The notes: generated by a model not told the origin, from the letters alone. Counted from the stretch's first letter, positions 1-8,484 are shown. The stretch: 64,000 nucleotides of DNA from Aeromonas sp. RU39B (GCF_900156095.1 NZ_FTMJ01000006.1:124001-188000), one strand, 5' to 3'. A program made the numbers and translations.

Positions 1-2
1 GT

Positions 3-176
3 GATGGCCGTGAATTTGCCATCTATCAGAAAGAGACCATCACTCACTTCGACAAGCAGGGCGATTTTGATCTGCTACGACGCAGCGACTATGCCCCGCT
101 CAAGCACGTCAATCCTGACATGGGCGTGCTGGTCCAGGTGATGAACGAGCTCAACCGCTTCTATCGCAATCAGTAA
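3..176 (+). CDS. C-terminal tail of an unidentified protein (partial)
   Basis: An open frame enters from the left edge and stops at TAA 174-176, giving the last 57 residues (beginning DGREFAIYQKE, ending NRFYRNQ). A rho-independent terminator follows directly, so this is the end of a transcription unit. The tail is charged and soluble-looking. The ending, a leucine-rich helix followed by RFYRN, faintly recalls the C-terminus of YejM/PbgA-type inner-membrane sulfatase-fold proteins, but this is only a guess. The gene start and all diagnostic domains lie outside the window. Confidence 0.6.
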   Translation, partial: DGREFAIYQKETITHFDKQGDFDLLRRSDYAPLKHVNPDMGVLVQVMNELNRFYRNQ

Positions 177-200
177 GTGATAAGCAGCAGGTAGTAAAAA

Positions 201-230
201 GCCCGGCGACCATGCCGGGCTTTTGGTTTT
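201..230. terminator. Bidirectional rho-independent terminator
   Basis: The 7-bp GC stem GCCCGGC (201-207) pairs with GCCGGGC (214-220) around a 6-nt loop. A T-rich tract follows on the plus side and an A-run (196-200) precedes it, giving a T-run on the minus strand. It can end both the partial gene at the left edge and galE, which converge here. Confidence 0.85.
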
Positions 231-254
231 CTGGTGTTCACTTTCACCGTGATC

Positions 255-1268
255 TTAAGCGCGATAGCCATTTGGGTTGTGGCTTTGCCAGCGCCAGGTA
301 TCGGCCATCATCTGGTCAATTCCCCGCTCGGCCTGCCAGCCCAGCTCGTCACGGGCCAGCGCCGGATCGGCCCAGCACTCGGCAATGTCACCGGGGCGGC
401 GTGGCTTGATCTGATACGGGATCGGACGACCGCTGGCCTGTTCAAACGCCTTGACCATCTGCAGCACCGAATAGCCCTGGCCAGTCCCGAGGTTGTAGGT
501 AAACACGCCCGTGTCACTGGCAATCCGGTTCAGTGCCTTGAGGTGACCGATAGCCAAATCCACCACATGGATATAGTCACGCACGCCGGTGCCATCCACC
601 GTCGGGTAGTCGTTACCAAATACCCCGAGCTCTTTGAGCTTGCCGACCCCGACCTGGCTGATATAGGGCAGCAGATTGTTGGGAATACCGTTGGGATCTT
701 CTCCGATAAGACCGCTCTCATGGGCACCGACCGGGTTGAAGTAACGCAGCAGCACGATGGCCCAGCGCGGGTCAGAGGCGCTGACATCGCGCAGCATCTC
801 TTCGACAATCAACTTGGAGCGGCCATAGGGGTTGGTAGCGCCGGTCGGGAAGTGTTCGCGGATCGGCACCGAGGCCGGATCGCCATACACGGTGGCCGAC
901 GAGCTGAACACCAGCCGAAAGACGCCGGCACGGGCCATCTCTTCACACAGCACCAGCGTGCCGCTGACGTTGTTCTGGTAATAGGTGAGCGGAATGCGGG
1001 TTGACTCCCCCACCGCTTTTAAACCGGCGAAGTGAATGACAGATTCGATGTGGTGCTCGGCAAACAGACGCTGCAGGCAAGCCCGGTCGCGCACGTCCCC
1101 TTCCACAAAGGTGACCGGCTTGCCGGTGATCTGCTCAACCCGCTTGAGCGACTCGGGCGAGGCGTTACTGAGGTTATCGAGGACCACCACCTGCTGGCCA
1201 TCGCGAAGCAGCTCTACCAGAGTATGGGAGCCGATATAACCGGCTCCCCCCGTTACCAGAATGGTCAT
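255..1268 (-). CDS. galE: UDP-glucose 4-epimerase GalE
   Basis: Extended short-chain dehydrogenase of 337 residues that interconverts UDP-galactose and UDP-glucose with bound NAD, in the Leloir pathway and for surface-sugar precursors. The N-terminal Rossmann motif GGAGYIGS is at residues 7-14. The active-site pair appears as SSSATVYG and YGRSK (YxxxK). Family features [12 protein letters not shown] and the C-terminal RRPGD are present. Length matches E. coli GalE (338). It stands alone here, not next to galT or galK, so a role in supplying UDP-galactose for envelope glycans is as likely as galactose catabolism. The 73 bp upstream up to the hcr stop must hold its promoter if it is not read from hcr. 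Confidence 0.97.
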   Translation of the reverse strand: MTILVTGGAGYIGSHTLVELLRDGQQVVVLDNLSNASPESLKRVEQITGKPVTFVEGDVRDRACLQRLFAEHHIESVIHFAGLKAVGESTRIPLTYYQNNVSGTLVLCEEMARAGVFRLVFSSSATVYGDPASVPIREHFPTGATNPYGRSKLIVEEMLRDVSASDPRWAIVLLRYFNPVGAHESGLIGEDPNGIPNNLLPYISQVGVGKLKELGVFGNDYPTVDGTGVRDYIHVVDLAIGHLKALNRIASDTGVFTYNLGTGQGYSVLQMVKAFEQASGRPIPYQIKPRRPGDIAECWADPALARDELGWQAERGIDQMMADTWRWQSHNPNGYRA

Positions 1269-1341
1269 GTGCTTATCCCGTTTTCGAGTGAAACTGTCGC
1301 CAGTGTAGCGCTAGCCCGAGGCAGGAAAAAGCACGAAACGG

Positions 1342-2328
1342 TTACAGCTCGGCGCGAATGTCGCTGCGGGCAGTGCAGGCGCAGGCCAGCACCACGCCAG
1401 CGGCGATCTCAGCGCTGGTCAGTGACACCGTGCTCTGACACTCCACCTCACCAAATACGGTCACCTTGCAGGCGCCGCATACGCCGACACGACAGGCGAA
1501 CGGTATGCTCTCGCCCGCCGCTTCGGCCGCAGCAAGCAGGGTCTGACCGGGCAGGATCTTGACCCGTTTACCCCGCTTGGCCAGATCAAACCAAAAATGC
1601 GCCTCACTACTGACTTCTGCTGCAGGCTCTGGCTGACCGAACGATTCGAGCAGCAGTTGCTCGGCTGGCAGCCCCAACTCGGCCAGCATGGCTGCAACCG
1701 CCGCCATATAAGGCGCCGGGCCGCACAGATAGACATCCCGTGACAGCAGATCGGGAGCCAGCTCGCGCAGCATTCCGGCACTCAAGCGCCCCTGCCAGGG
1801 GTGCTCCGGGGCGGATTGCTCAAGCACCGTCACCAGACGAAATCCCGGATGCTGCAGGGCCAACTCACTAAGATCACGAGCAAAAATCACATCCTGCTCG
1901 CTACGGGCAGAGTGAATAAAACGGATATCGGCGTTGGCATCTTGCGCCAGCGCCGTGCGGGCCATCGCCCACATGGGAGTGATGCCGGAGCCCGCAGAGA
2001 GTAGCAGCGGCGCTCTACCTTGGCGCGCCACAAATTCACCAAACGGGCCATTGACCGTCAGGCTATCGCCGACCTGCAGATGCTGACGCAGATGAGCCGA
2101 GACGCGCCCCACCTCCTTGATGGTGATCTGCCAATAGGGATCTTGGGGCGCAGAAGAGAGGGTATAGGCGCGGCTGACGGGTTCACCGTCGAGCTCGCAA
2201 TGCACCGTGATGCACTGGCCGGCTTGAACCGGCGGTAAGGTGGCGCCAGCGGCAGGCAACAGGCGCCAACTGGTCACGTCATGAGTCTCTTCCAGGCGTT
2301 CGCCTACAGTCAGGATCAGGGAAGACAT
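1342..2328 (-). CDS. hcr: Hcp reductase (NADH oxidoreductase Hcr)
   Basis: Flavo-iron-sulfur reductase that passes electrons from NADH to the hybrid-cluster protein Hcp. An FAD-binding domain occupies roughly residues 1-105 (RAYTLSSAP motif) and an NAD-binding domain residues 110-230 (SAGSGITPMW; CGPAPYM). A C-terminal plant-type [2Fe-2S] ferredoxin domain shows CRVGVCGAC and a distal C in LACAC. The start chosen at 2328 (MSSLILTV) has GGAG eight bases upstream; a longer in-frame start would begin inside the hairpin at 2352-2377. It lies 72 bp downstream of hcp on the same strand, separated by a terminator-like hairpin. Length (328) fits Hcr (322 in E. coli). Confidence 0.93.
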   Translation of the reverse strand: MSSLILTVGERLEETHDVTSWRLLPAAGATLPPVQAGQCITVHCELDGEPVSRAYTLSSAPQDPYWQITIKEVGRVSAHLRQHLQVGDSLTVNGPFGEFVARQGRAPLLLSAGSGITPMWAMARTALAQDANADIRFIHSARSEQDVIFARDLSELALQHPGFRLVTVLEQSAPEHPWQGRLSAGMLRELAPDLLSRDVYLCGPAPYMAAVAAMLAELGLPAEQLLLESFGQPEPAAEVSSEAHFWFDLAKRGKRVKILPGQTLLAAAEAAGESIPFACRVGVCGACKVTVFGEVECQSTVSLTSAEIAAGVVLACACTARSDIRAEL

Positions 2329-2351
2329 GCTTGCACTCCGAGAGAAAGAGG

Positions 2352-2377
2352 GAAAAAAGGCGGGCCAAAGGCCCGCC
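2352..2377 (-). terminator. Intercistronic terminator between hcp and hcr
   Basis: On the minus strand the stem GGCGGGCC (2377-2370) pairs with GGCCCGCC (2366-2359) around a TTT loop and is followed at once by a run of six T. It sits 23 bp after the hcp stop and about 25 bp before the hcr start. It should end most hcp transcripts and let only a fraction read into hcr. Confidence 0.75.
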
Positions 2378-2400
2378 AACTGCTTACGGCAACCGGATCC

Positions 2401-4050
2401 TCAGGCCGCCAGTATTTCTGCCAAATCGGCCTCTGCCGTGGTGGTACCACGCATACCAAACTGCTCTTCCAGCACCTTAAGCAGGTTCGGGGTGAGGAAG
2501 GCCGGAGCGGTCGGGCCGGTACGAATATTCTTCACGCCCAGCGCCAGCAGGGTGAGCAGGATGACGATGGCTTTTTGCTCAAACCAGGAGAGCACCAGAG
2601 TCAGCGGTAACTCGTTCACGCCACAACCGAAGGCTTCGGAGAGCGCCAGCGCCAGCTGGATGGCCGAGTAGGCATCGTTGCACTGTCCGACGTCGAGCAG
2701 GCGCGGAATACCGCCGATATCACCGAACTCGAGCTTGTTGAACTTGTACTTGCCGCAGCCCAGCGTCAGCAGCAGGCTATCTTGCGGCACCGCACGGGCA
2801 AATTCGGTGTAGTAGGCACGCTCGGCCCGGTCACCGTCACAGCCACCGACCAGGAAGAAGTGCTTGATATCACCCGCCTTGACCTTCTCAATCACAGCCG
2901 GCGCCGCCTGCATCAATGCATTACGGGCAAAACCGATGGTGATGAAGTGTTCGAGCTCTTCGTGGGCAAAGCCCGGCAGGGATTGAGCCTTGGCGACCAC
3001 GGCAGAGAAGTCTTCCCCTTCCAGATGGGTCACTCCCGGCCAGCCGACGATGGAGCGGGTGAAGATGCGATCGCTGTAGTTACCAACGTTCGGATCAATG
3101 ATGCAGTTGGAGGTCATGACCACCGCGCCCGGGAAGTTGGCAAACTCTTTTTGCTGGTTCTGCCAGGCCGAACCGTAGTTACCGACCAGATGCGGATACT
3201 GCTTGAAGAAGGGATACGCCAGTGCCGGCAGCATTTCGCCGTGGGTATAGACGTTGATGCCGGTATCCTTGGTCTGCTCGAGGATCAGCTTGAGATCGAC
3301 CATGTCGTGGCCAGAGACCAGAATGCATTTTCCCGGTACCGGGGTGACACGGACACGGGTCGGCTCCGGGTGACCGAAAGCGCCGGTTTCGCCGCGATCG
3401 AGCATCTCCATGACCTTGAAGTTGAGCATGCCGATGGCCATGGCGCACTCAAGCAGGGCCGGCACTTCGCTCGGATCGGTCGAAAGCCACGCCATGATGC
3501 GGTGAAATTCGGTGCCAATCTCATCTTCCTGCTGACCGAGCACACGGGCGTGCTCCATATAAGCAGCAGCGCCTTTGAGGCCATACAGACAGAGCAGACG
3601 CAGGCCCAGTACATCCTCGCTCACCAGCTCTTTGCCGCGATTAACGGCAGTTTGCGAAGCTTGAGCCAGCTGGGACGATTTGTCGTCACCCAGTTCAAAA
3701 TAGGCGGAGGCCGGCAGGTCGGTCAGATTGACCGCCAGCTGACCGAGTTTGTCAGCCAGTTGGGCACGATAGGCAATCGCTTCATGGGCATAGGCCATGA
3801 TGCGGTCAGAGTCGAAGTTGACGTTAGTCAAGGTTGCGAAAAAGGCCTGCGGAACAAAGGCATCGATGGTGCGATCGACGATGCCGTGTTGACGGGCCAG
3901 CGAAGCCCAGGCACTCAATCCCTGCAGAGCAAAGATCAGTACATCTTGCAGATCGGACGTTTCAGCGGTCTTGCCACACATGCCCTGGGCATAGGCACAA
4001 CCATTGCCGGCAGGGGTACGGATAGTTTGTTCACATTGCACACAAAACAT
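2401..4050 (-). CDS. hcp: Hydroxylamine reductase / hybrid cluster protein Hcp
   Basis: Hybrid-cluster protein of 549 residues (E. coli Hcp 550); such proteins reduce NO to N2O and hydroxylamine to ammonia, and in E. coli promote protein S-nitrosylation under anaerobiosis. The N-terminal cysteines follow CX2CX11CX6C (C3, C6, C18, C25), the [2Fe-2S] form seen in enteric bacteria rather than the [4Fe-4S] form of anaerobes. Hybrid-cluster ligands are visible in order: [34 protein letters not shown] and a C-terminal LSWFEQK. The start at 4050 (MFCVQCEQ) has AGGAG seven bases upstream, so the upstream in-frame start at 4071 is rejected. Partner hcr lies downstream; an FNR box lies upstream. Confidence 0.97.
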   Translation of the reverse strand: MFCVQCEQTIRTPAGNGCAYAQGMCGKTAETSDLQDVLIFALQGLSAWASLARQHGIVDRTIDAFVPQAFFATLTNVNFDSDRIMAYAHEAIAYRAQLADKLGQLAVNLTDLPASAYFELGDDKSSQLAQASQTAVNRGKELVSEDVLGLRLLCLYGLKGAAAYMEHARVLGQQEDEIGTEFHRIMAWLSTDPSEVPALLECAMAIGMLNFKVMEMLDRGETGAFGHPEPTRVRVTPVPGKCILVSGHDMVDLKLILEQTKDTGINVYTHGEMLPALAYPFFKQYPHLVGNYGSAWQNQQKEFANFPGAVVMTSNCIIDPNVGNYSDRIFTRSIVGWPGVTHLEGEDFSAVVAKAQSLPGFAHEELEHFITIGFARNALMQAAPAVIEKVKAGDIKHFFLVGGCDGDRAERAYYTEFARAVPQDSLLLTLGCGKYKFNKLEFGDIGGIPRLLDVGQCNDAYSAIQLALALSEAFGCGVNELPLTLVLSWFEQKAIVILLTLLALGVKNIRTGPTAPAFLTPNLLKVLEEQFGMRGTTTAEADLAEILAA

Positions 4051-4066
4051 GATGTCACTCCTAATT

Positions 4067-4141
4067 GACATTTCATTTGTCGTTTTGTGAGCATCCTATT
4101 CCTCTCCCCTGAATCAGAATAGACATTTAATTTGTTGTTTT
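4067..4141 (-). promoter_or_regulatory. Twin 20-bp direct repeats in the hcp promoter
   Basis: Two copies of a 20-bp element (4067-4086 and 4122-4141) match at 18 of 20 positions; the shared core is GACATTT-N-ATTTGT-N-GTTTT. They start 55 bp apart, about five helical turns, and lie between hcp and the FNR box. NsrR is the usual nitrosative regulator of hcp-hcr in gammaproteobacteria, but its palindrome is not clearly matched, so the bound factor is unknown. Confidence 0.45.
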
Positions 4142-4149
4142 AAGTTTGC

Positions 4150-4163
4150 TTGATCTGGATCAA
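4150..4163 (-). promoter_or_regulatory. FNR box upstream of hcp
   Basis: TTGAT-CTGG-ATCAA is a perfect match to the FNR consensus TTGAT-N4-ATCAA. It is centred about 106 bp before the hcp start. That suits anaerobic activation with a -10-like TATTCT near 4121-4116 on the minus strand. hcp is FNR-activated in E. coli. Confidence 0.85.
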
Positions 4164-4186
4164 GCCCGCCACGTGGGTCAAACCGG

Positions 4187-4215
4187 AAAAAACAGAGCCG
4201 CCCACGAGGGGCGGC
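4187..4215 (-). terminator. Terminator of the Dps-like gene
   Basis: Stem GCCGCCC (4197-4203) / GGGCGGC (4209-4215) with a short loop. On the minus strand it is followed by CTGTTTTTTCC. It lies about 40 bp after the stop of the Dps-like gene and before the FNR box, insulating hcp. Confidence 0.8.
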
Positions 4216-4256
4216 ATAGACGGATGGCAAGCTGAGAATGGAGGGGCAACTGAGAC

Positions 4257-4724
4257 TTAGTCCAGGTAGGCTCGCAGCATCCAAACCAGCTTTTCCTGCT
4301 GCTGGATATAGTCCGACAAAATCGACGCGGTCCCTTCATCACCCGCCTCGCCGGCCTTGGCCGAAATGGCGCGCTGAGCCACCAGCAATTCACGAAAACC
4401 GGCTAACAGCGACTCGATGCAGGCACGACCATCGTGCACGCCCTGCACCTCACTCACGCTCGACAGGGTGAGGTAGCGGCTAAAACTGTGCTCCGGCACG
4501 GCACCCAACGTCAGGATCCGCTCGGCCAGTTCGTCAACTTTCAGCAACAAATCGTTGTAGATCTCTTCAAATTTCAGATGCAGTTCGAAGAATTGATGAC
4601 CACGGATATTCCAGTGAAATCCGCGCACATTCATATAAAGGATCTGATAGGTAGAGAGCAGCTTGTTGAGCTCGGCAGCCAGCGCTTCAGACTTTGCGGT
4701 ATCAAGACCGATTGCATTTTTCAT
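4257..4724 (-). CDS. Dps family DNA-binding / ferroxidase mini-ferritin
   Basis: 155-residue Dps/Dpr-type protein that oxidises Fe(II) with H2O2 and stores ferric iron in a dodecamer, protecting DNA. The four-helix ferritin-like pattern is clear. The intersubunit ferroxidase ligands are in GFHWNIRG and HLKFEEIYNDLLLKVDELAERI, with H, D and E at the usual spacing. There is no long lysine-rich N-terminus, so strong DNA binding is uncertain. RBS GGAGGTGACTC directly precedes the ATG. It has its own terminator and is therefore probably monocistronic. It sits between the nitrosative-stress genes and the photo-oxidative operon, forming a stress-defence neighbourhood. The symbol dps is withheld because several Dps-like paralogues occur in this group. 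Confidence 0.92.
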   Translation of the reverse strand: MKNAIGLDTAKSEALAAELNKLLSTYQILYMNVRGFHWNIRGHQFFELHLKFEEIYNDLLLKVDELAERILTLGAVPEHSFSRYLTLSSVSEVQGVHDGRACIESLLAGFRELLVAQRAISAKAGEAGDEGTASILSDYIQQQEKLVWMLRAYLD

Positions 4725-4776
4725 GAGTCACCTCCAAATCTTGGGAACAGGCTCAGAATATGCCCACACAAACACA

Positions 4777-4796
4777 AAGGAAAATAGCTGTTCCTT
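4777..4796 (-). terminator. Weak terminator after the twelve-gene operon
   Basis: On the minus strand AAGGAA (4796-4791) and TTCCTT (4782-4777) form an AT-rich 6-bp stem followed by TGTGTTTGTG. It is the only candidate end for the operon that stops at 4795, and it is weak. Read-through into the Dps-like gene remains possible. Confidence 0.3.
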
Positions 4797-5340
4797 ATTT
4801 GTTTGATTGGCTTTGACTATCAAGCTTCTCTATGTAGAGCAGCACCTCGCCAACCCGGATGCCCCATTTGCTGATCTCGGCACGGTTGATAAGGCGATTG
4901 GGATCAAGCAGATACATTCCATCATCAAAATCGACCCGCACCACATCGCCATCTGGCAGGCGCAGATCCAGGGTATAACGCCAGTTAAGGGCAAACCCGT
5001 TGGTTTCGCCGCGCGCTTCCCCGACCACGTCCGATGCGGTGCCACGCCAGTGACCGTCCGTAGCCTGCTCCAGCCACCAGGTGCGCGTCTCTTTGCGACC
5101 ATCATCAAAATAGAACTGCTCGAACAAACGCCCTTTACCCTGCTGCCACTCCCCCTTCATCTCGACGCGAAAACGGCTGGTCACCTGGCCCTGCCGATTC
5201 ATCACCAGACCGTGCGCAGCCAAAGGGCCATTGAAAAAGGTGGGCAGATTCCACTGGGGAGCCTGGTTACGGTAAGTGGACGTATCGACCCCGCAACCAG
5301 TCAGCAGCAGCGACCACAGCAGTAACACGATTACTTTCAC
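4795..5340 (-). CDS. DUF3833 lipoprotein
   Basis: 181-residue predicted lipoprotein. A short hydrophobic signal (MKVIVLLLWSLL) is followed by the lipobox LTGC, with the lipidated Cys at about residue 16. The rest has the alternating-strand character of the DUF3833 family, with motifs FNGPLAAHG, GRLFEQF and DDGMYLLDPN. The function is not established. It is the last gene of the operon and its start overlaps the chalcone-isomerase-like gene by four bases (ATGA), so the two are translationally coupled. Position and co-occurrence suggest an envelope-side role, perhaps binding or moving a modified lipid; this is inference. Confidence 0.8.
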   Translation of the reverse strand: MKVIVLLLWSLLLTGCGVDTSTYRNQAPQWNLPTFFNGPLAAHGLVMNRQGQVTSRFRVEMKGEWQQGKGRLFEQFYFDDGRKETRTWWLEQATDGHWRGTASDVVGEARGETNGFALNWRYTLDLRLPDGDVVRVDFDDGMYLLDPNRLINRAEISKWGIRVGEVLLYIEKLDSQSQSNK

Positions 5341-5855
5341 GATTCCCCCTTGAGGCGGCGACCGAGCGCCGGGTCGCGGCTGCGTTCATCGAGCCAGATG
5401 GCGAGAAATGCCGGGGCAAAGGCAGGATCAGACAATTGCCCCAACTTCCGATTACCCAGCCAAAAGTGACTCTGGCCGGCAACGTCAACCACCAGTGTCA
5501 GCTCGTCACCTTCACGTACATCTGGCCAGAGAGCTGCTAGTTGCGTTAACCAGCGCTGCTCCTTCGCAGGCTCTGCCAAATGAAGGCGCAGCCACTCGCT
5601 GCGGGTTGCTTCCAGCAAATCTGTGCGCTCAATCGCGCGGGCATAGCGCAATGTCAGCGCCAACGGTCTGGCATCGGGGTGATAACGCCCATCATGGCTA
5701 TAGAGCGTCGCGTCATAGAGCTTGAACCAAAGCCAGTGCATCTCGCCCTGCCCAACCGCTCTGAGCGCAGCCACAGGGGATGCCTGCGCGCTCAGCGCCA
5801 GCAGTAACAAGCTAGCGCCAGCCAGCAAACCAGTGCTGCGACTCCTCAAGCTCAT
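5337..5855 (-). CDS. Chalcone isomerase-like exported protein
   Basis: 172 residues with a cleavable signal peptide (R-rich start, LLAGASLLLLALSAQA, cut after AQA near residue 25). The mature part matches the bacterial chalcone-isomerase-like family: GQGEMHWLWFKLYDATLY, a later DxFxL-like stretch (DELTLVVDVAGQSHFWLGN) and a C-terminal FLAIWLDE helix. Plant relatives without enzyme activity bind fatty acids, so a periplasmic fatty-acyl-binding role is a reasonable guess. RBS AGGAGG lies nine bases before the ATG. The gene starts 44 bases inside the preceding small gene and overlaps the DUF3833 gene by four bases. Confidence 0.8.
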   Translation of the reverse strand: MSLRSRSTGLLAGASLLLLALSAQASPVAALRAVGQGEMHWLWFKLYDATLYSHDGRYHPDARPLALTLRYARAIERTDLLEATRSEWLRLHLAEPAKEQRWLTQLAALWPDVREGDELTLVVDVAGQSHFWLGNRKLGQLSDPAFAPAFLAIWLDERSRDPALGRRLKGES

Positions 5856-6021
5856 GGCAATCGACCTCCTGCTCGCTCAGGTCTTCAATGTCTTGCAATG
5901 TCACTTTGGCCAGATCGCCTGCGCCATTGCGCTCACACGCCACCACCAGAAAGTAGTGGGTATCATCAGCACCGGCCACACGGGTCCATTTGGTAAACAG
6001 TAACGTATCGGATGGGTACAT
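5812..6021 (-). CDS. Small Trp-containing protein (TIGR02450-like)
   Basis: 69-residue protein. The pattern LLFTKWTRV at the start, HYFLVVACER in the middle and QHWFAGWR at the end fits the small tryptophan-rich TIGR02450/DUF2389 family. The function is unknown. The start at 6021 is preferred because GGGAGG lies about eight bases upstream, two bases after the stop of the DUF2878 gene. The C-terminal 44 bases overlap the chalcone-isomerase-like gene in another frame. No signal peptide, so it is probably cytoplasmic. Confidence 0.7.
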   Translation of the reverse strand: MYPSDTLLFTKWTRVAGADDTHYFLVVACERNGAGDLAKVTLQDIEDLSEQEVDCHELEESQHWFAGWR

Positions 6022-6022
6022 C

Positions 6023-6502
6023 TCACAACCTCCCACGCCTTGGCACTGCGTGAATCAATACGGGCAGTAACAGCGACCAGATCAGTGCCAATACGCAGAG
6101 TGTTGGCACCGTCCCCAGAGGTAAGTGTATGTCACCCAGACGGGCACCCATCAGATAAGCAAAAGGACCAAAACATGCTCCCATCGCAGCCTGCCAGAGC
6201 GGACGCCAGGCCAGCAGCCATGAGAGTCCGTGAGGCAAGCTCCAAATAAAGCCAATCCAGAGGAAAAGCAGCCACCACGGCCAGCTGGCAAAGCCAAATA
6301 CGCCGACACGCCAGAGCAACAGGTCCAGCACAAAGCCGCCGATCGCCAGCGGGATCAGCGCCACATCGCGCCGCCGACTGGGGGAAAAGACCAGGTGCAG
6401 CAACAGCAATCCCGCCAGCCAGGGCAGCGGCGCACCGGTGACTGCCAGCGTCCAGAGCAGGTTAAAACCGAGCAGTTGTCCCCAGCGCCACCGCTTGCTC
6501 AC
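6023..6502 (-). CDS. DUF2878 integral membrane protein
   Basis: 159-residue protein with about five hydrophobic segments: LLGFNLLWTLAVTG, LPWLAGLLLLHLVF, VALIPLAIGGFVLDLLL, SWPWWLLFLWIGFIW and a C-terminal LCVLALIWSLLLPVL. Charged loops (SPSRRR) and the WPWW/LPHGLSWL motifs fit DUF2878. It overlaps cfa upstream by four bases (ATGA) and ends two bases before the next start. The function is unknown; it is often found beside cfa/DUF1365 clusters, consistent with a membrane partner in lipid modification. Confidence 0.8.
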   Translation of the reverse strand: MSKRWRWGQLLGFNLLWTLAVTGAPLPWLAGLLLLHLVFSPSRRRDVALIPLAIGGFVLDLLLWRVGVFGFASWPWWLLFLWIGFIWSLPHGLSWLLAWRPLWQAAMGACFGPFAYLMGARLGDIHLPLGTVPTLCVLALIWSLLLPVLIHAVPRRGRL

Positions 6503-7746
6503 GCACCGCTCCAGCTCCCGCTACCGGGTTTGGCTGCCTCGAAATGCACCAGACTGATGGTGCGCTCAAGAAAACCGCCCTCGCAGTAAGCAAAATAGAA
6601 GTGCCACAGGCGGATAAAGTCCTCGCTATACCCCTGACGCAGCAGCTCCGGCTTCATGGCCAGGAAGCGCTGGCACCATTCGCGCAGCGTTTTGGCGTAG
6701 TGCACACCATGGTCATGCAAGCGCACCAGCGTCATGTCGGTGTGGCGGGTCAGCAGCTCGGTCATGTGTGACACGCTCGGCAGGCAGCCACCGGGGAAGA
6801 TATAGCGCTGGATAAAATCGACCCCCTTGAGATAGGAGTCAAAGCGTTGATCGGCGATGGTAATGGCTTGCAGTAGCATGCGTCCACCGGGGCGCAGCAA
6901 GCGCGAAAGTTGCTGAAAATAGCCCGGTAAGAATGCATGGCCCACCGCTTCAATCATCTCGATGGAGACCAGCTTGTCGAACTGCCCTTCCAGTTGGCGG
7001 TAATCTTGCAGCAGCAATGTAATGCGATCTGACAACCCTTCCCGCTCAATCCAGGCGCGAGCGTAATCGTGCTGGGCCTGCGAGATAGTGGTAGTGGTCA
7101 CTTTGCAGCCATAGTGGCGGGCAGCGTGAATGGCCAACCCACCCCAGCCGGTACCGATCTCGAGCAGATGATCCTCTGGGCTTAACTCAAGCCGCCGGCA
7201 GATAAGATCCAGCTTATGCGCCTGCGCCTCATCCAGGGTGGCCTGCTCGCTCGGGTAGACGGCCGAGGAGTATTGCATGTGCTGATCCAAAAAGCCCTGA
7301 TACATGGCATTGCCCAGATCGTAGTGGGCGGCGATATTGGCGCGCGAACCGGTCAGGGTATTGCGATTTTTAAGGTGACGCAGCCGATTCAACGGAAAGG
7401 TCAGCCAGCTCAAGCGGCGCTCAAGCCGATCGAGCAGCGGCAAGTTACGCGCCAGCAACTGCACCACCTGCGCCAACTCACTGCTCTCCCACATGCCCTC
7501 CACCCAGGTTTCACCGGCCGCGATGCTGCCACCGAGCAATAACCGGCGCCAAAAACGGGCATCACACACCCGCACACTGGCAACAATGCCGCTTTGGGCA
7601 CCGCAGCGCCACTGGCGCGCCGGTTGCTCGCTCTCGTCGATAATGGTGAGCTCACCGCCTTGCAAATGGGACAAGAGACCCAGCAGGGTGGTGCGTGCCA
7701 ACCGGTCGAGCCGGCCGAGCGGTCGGGAAGAGATGACAAGTTCCAT
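6499..7746 (-). CDS. cfa: Cyclopropane-fatty-acyl-phospholipid synthase-type methyltransferase
   Basis: 415-residue SAM-dependent enzyme of the Cfa/CmaA family, acting on double bonds of membrane phospholipid acyl chains. The N-terminal ~120 residues form the lipid-binding domain. The conserved entry HYDLGNAMY with QYSSAVY follows, then the SAM motif LEIGTGWGGLAIHAA and the SIEMIEAVGH segment. The C-terminal HYAKTLREW and FYFAYCEGGF are typical of Cfa. It starts one base after the DUF1365 stop and overlaps DUF2878. In Rhodobacter a Cfa-like enzyme in a singlet-oxygen operon makes methylated (furan) fatty acids, so the product here may not be a cyclopropane. Confidence 0.92.
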   Translation of the reverse strand: MELVISSRPLGRLDRLARTTLLGLLSHLQGGELTIIDESEQPARQWRCGAQSGIVASVRVCDARFWRRLLLGGSIAAGETWVEGMWESSELAQVVQLLARNLPLLDRLERRLSWLTFPLNRLRHLKNRNTLTGSRANIAAHYDLGNAMYQGFLDQHMQYSSAVYPSEQATLDEAQAHKLDLICRRLELSPEDHLLEIGTGWGGLAIHAARHYGCKVTTTTISQAQHDYARAWIEREGLSDRITLLLQDYRQLEGQFDKLVSIEMIEAVGHAFLPGYFQQLSRLLRPGGRMLLQAITIADQRFDSYLKGVDFIQRYIFPGGCLPSVSHMTELLTRHTDMTLVRLHDHGVHYAKTLREWCQRFLAMKPELLRQGYSEDFIRLWHFYFAYCEGGFLERTISLVHFEAAKPGSGSWSGA

Positions 7747-8484
7747 TCAGCGAGTCTCCGGATGGGAATAAAAAGGGGTACGTTTGAGCCAAAGTCGCAG
7801 CGCATGCCAATAGATACCAAGCAGCACGGTGAGCGTCATGCTTGGCCAGCGCCACAGCACTCGGCGCAGCACTGCCGCCGTCAGTGGCTGGGGTTTTAGC
7901 GCAAGGGTGGCATCAAAGATCTTCTCACCGTCTTGGCGATGGTTTTCGATATGCACGCTGAGTTCGCCGCCAGCCTGCGCCGGGGCACGCACTTTCCAGT
8001 GATAATTCATCGCCAAATCCATAAAAGGTGAGACGTGAAATGCCTTGGGCGTCACGACGGGCGCGCTCAGATCGATAAGGTAATGAAAGCGCTCGTTCCA
8101 CGGCGTATTAGAGACCTCGGCCAGCAGCCAGCGCGGCGTCTCGCCGACAAAACAGAAGTAGAAGTTGACCGGACTGAAATAGAGGCCAAGACAGCGCCCC
8201 TGCCCCACCAGCAGCACCCGTCCCGGCGCCTCAACCTTTCCACCTAGCTCACTGACCCGTTGCCACACGGCCTCACGCAGCGGCTGCGCCGAATCGCCCA
8301 GATAATCGCGGCGACGAAACGAGAGCAGCGCCGGGCGCTCGACGCCAAACAGCCAGCCGCCACGATCGAGCGTGGTCAGCTCATCGGGATCGAGCCCCAG
8401 CATGAACAGACCATAGGAGAAGTGATGCGGGCGCGGCGCGAAGCGGCGGTGGCGCACACTGCCTTCAAACAGGGCGCTGTTCAC
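7747..8484 (-). CDS. DUF1365 family protein
   Basis: 245-residue DUF1365 protein. Family signatures are [21 protein letters not shown] near the N-terminus, [36 protein letters not shown], and [15 protein letters not shown]. The C-terminus has a hydrophobic segment ([21 protein letters not shown]) that may anchor it to the membrane. The biochemical function is unproven; it is nearly always next to an FAD amine oxidase-like gene and a Cfa-like gene, as here, which points to acyl-chain modification. It overlaps the FAD gene by four bases (ATGA). Confidence 0.88.
   Translation of the reverse strand: MNSALFEGSVRHRRFAPRPHHFSYGLFMLGLDPDELTTLDRGGWLFGVERPALLSFRRRDYLGDSAQPLREAVWQRVSELGGKVEAPGRVLLVGQGRCLGLYFSPVNFYFCFVGETPRWLLAEVSNTPWNERFHYLIDLSAPVVTPKAFHVSPFMDLAMNYHWKVRAPAQAGGELSVHIENHRQDGEKIFDATLALKPQPLTAAVLRRVLWRWPSMTLTVLLGIYWHALRLWLKRTPFYSHPETR

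Noticed and set aside
234-1004. Plus-strand frame opposite galE
   Set aside because: Shadow of galE, without RBS or domain.
2782-4068. Long open frame on the plus strand opposite hcp (428 codons)
   Set aside because: It is antisense to a clearly real gene with a perfect Hcp match. High GC and codon bias of the sense strand create it. No RBS or recognisable domain.
4744-4794. GGAACAG / CTGTTCC arms upstream of the Dps-like gene, thought of as a LexA or OxyR site
   Set aside because: The arms are 37 bp apart and do not fit the LexA spacing (CTGT-N8-ACAG) or OxyR pattern.
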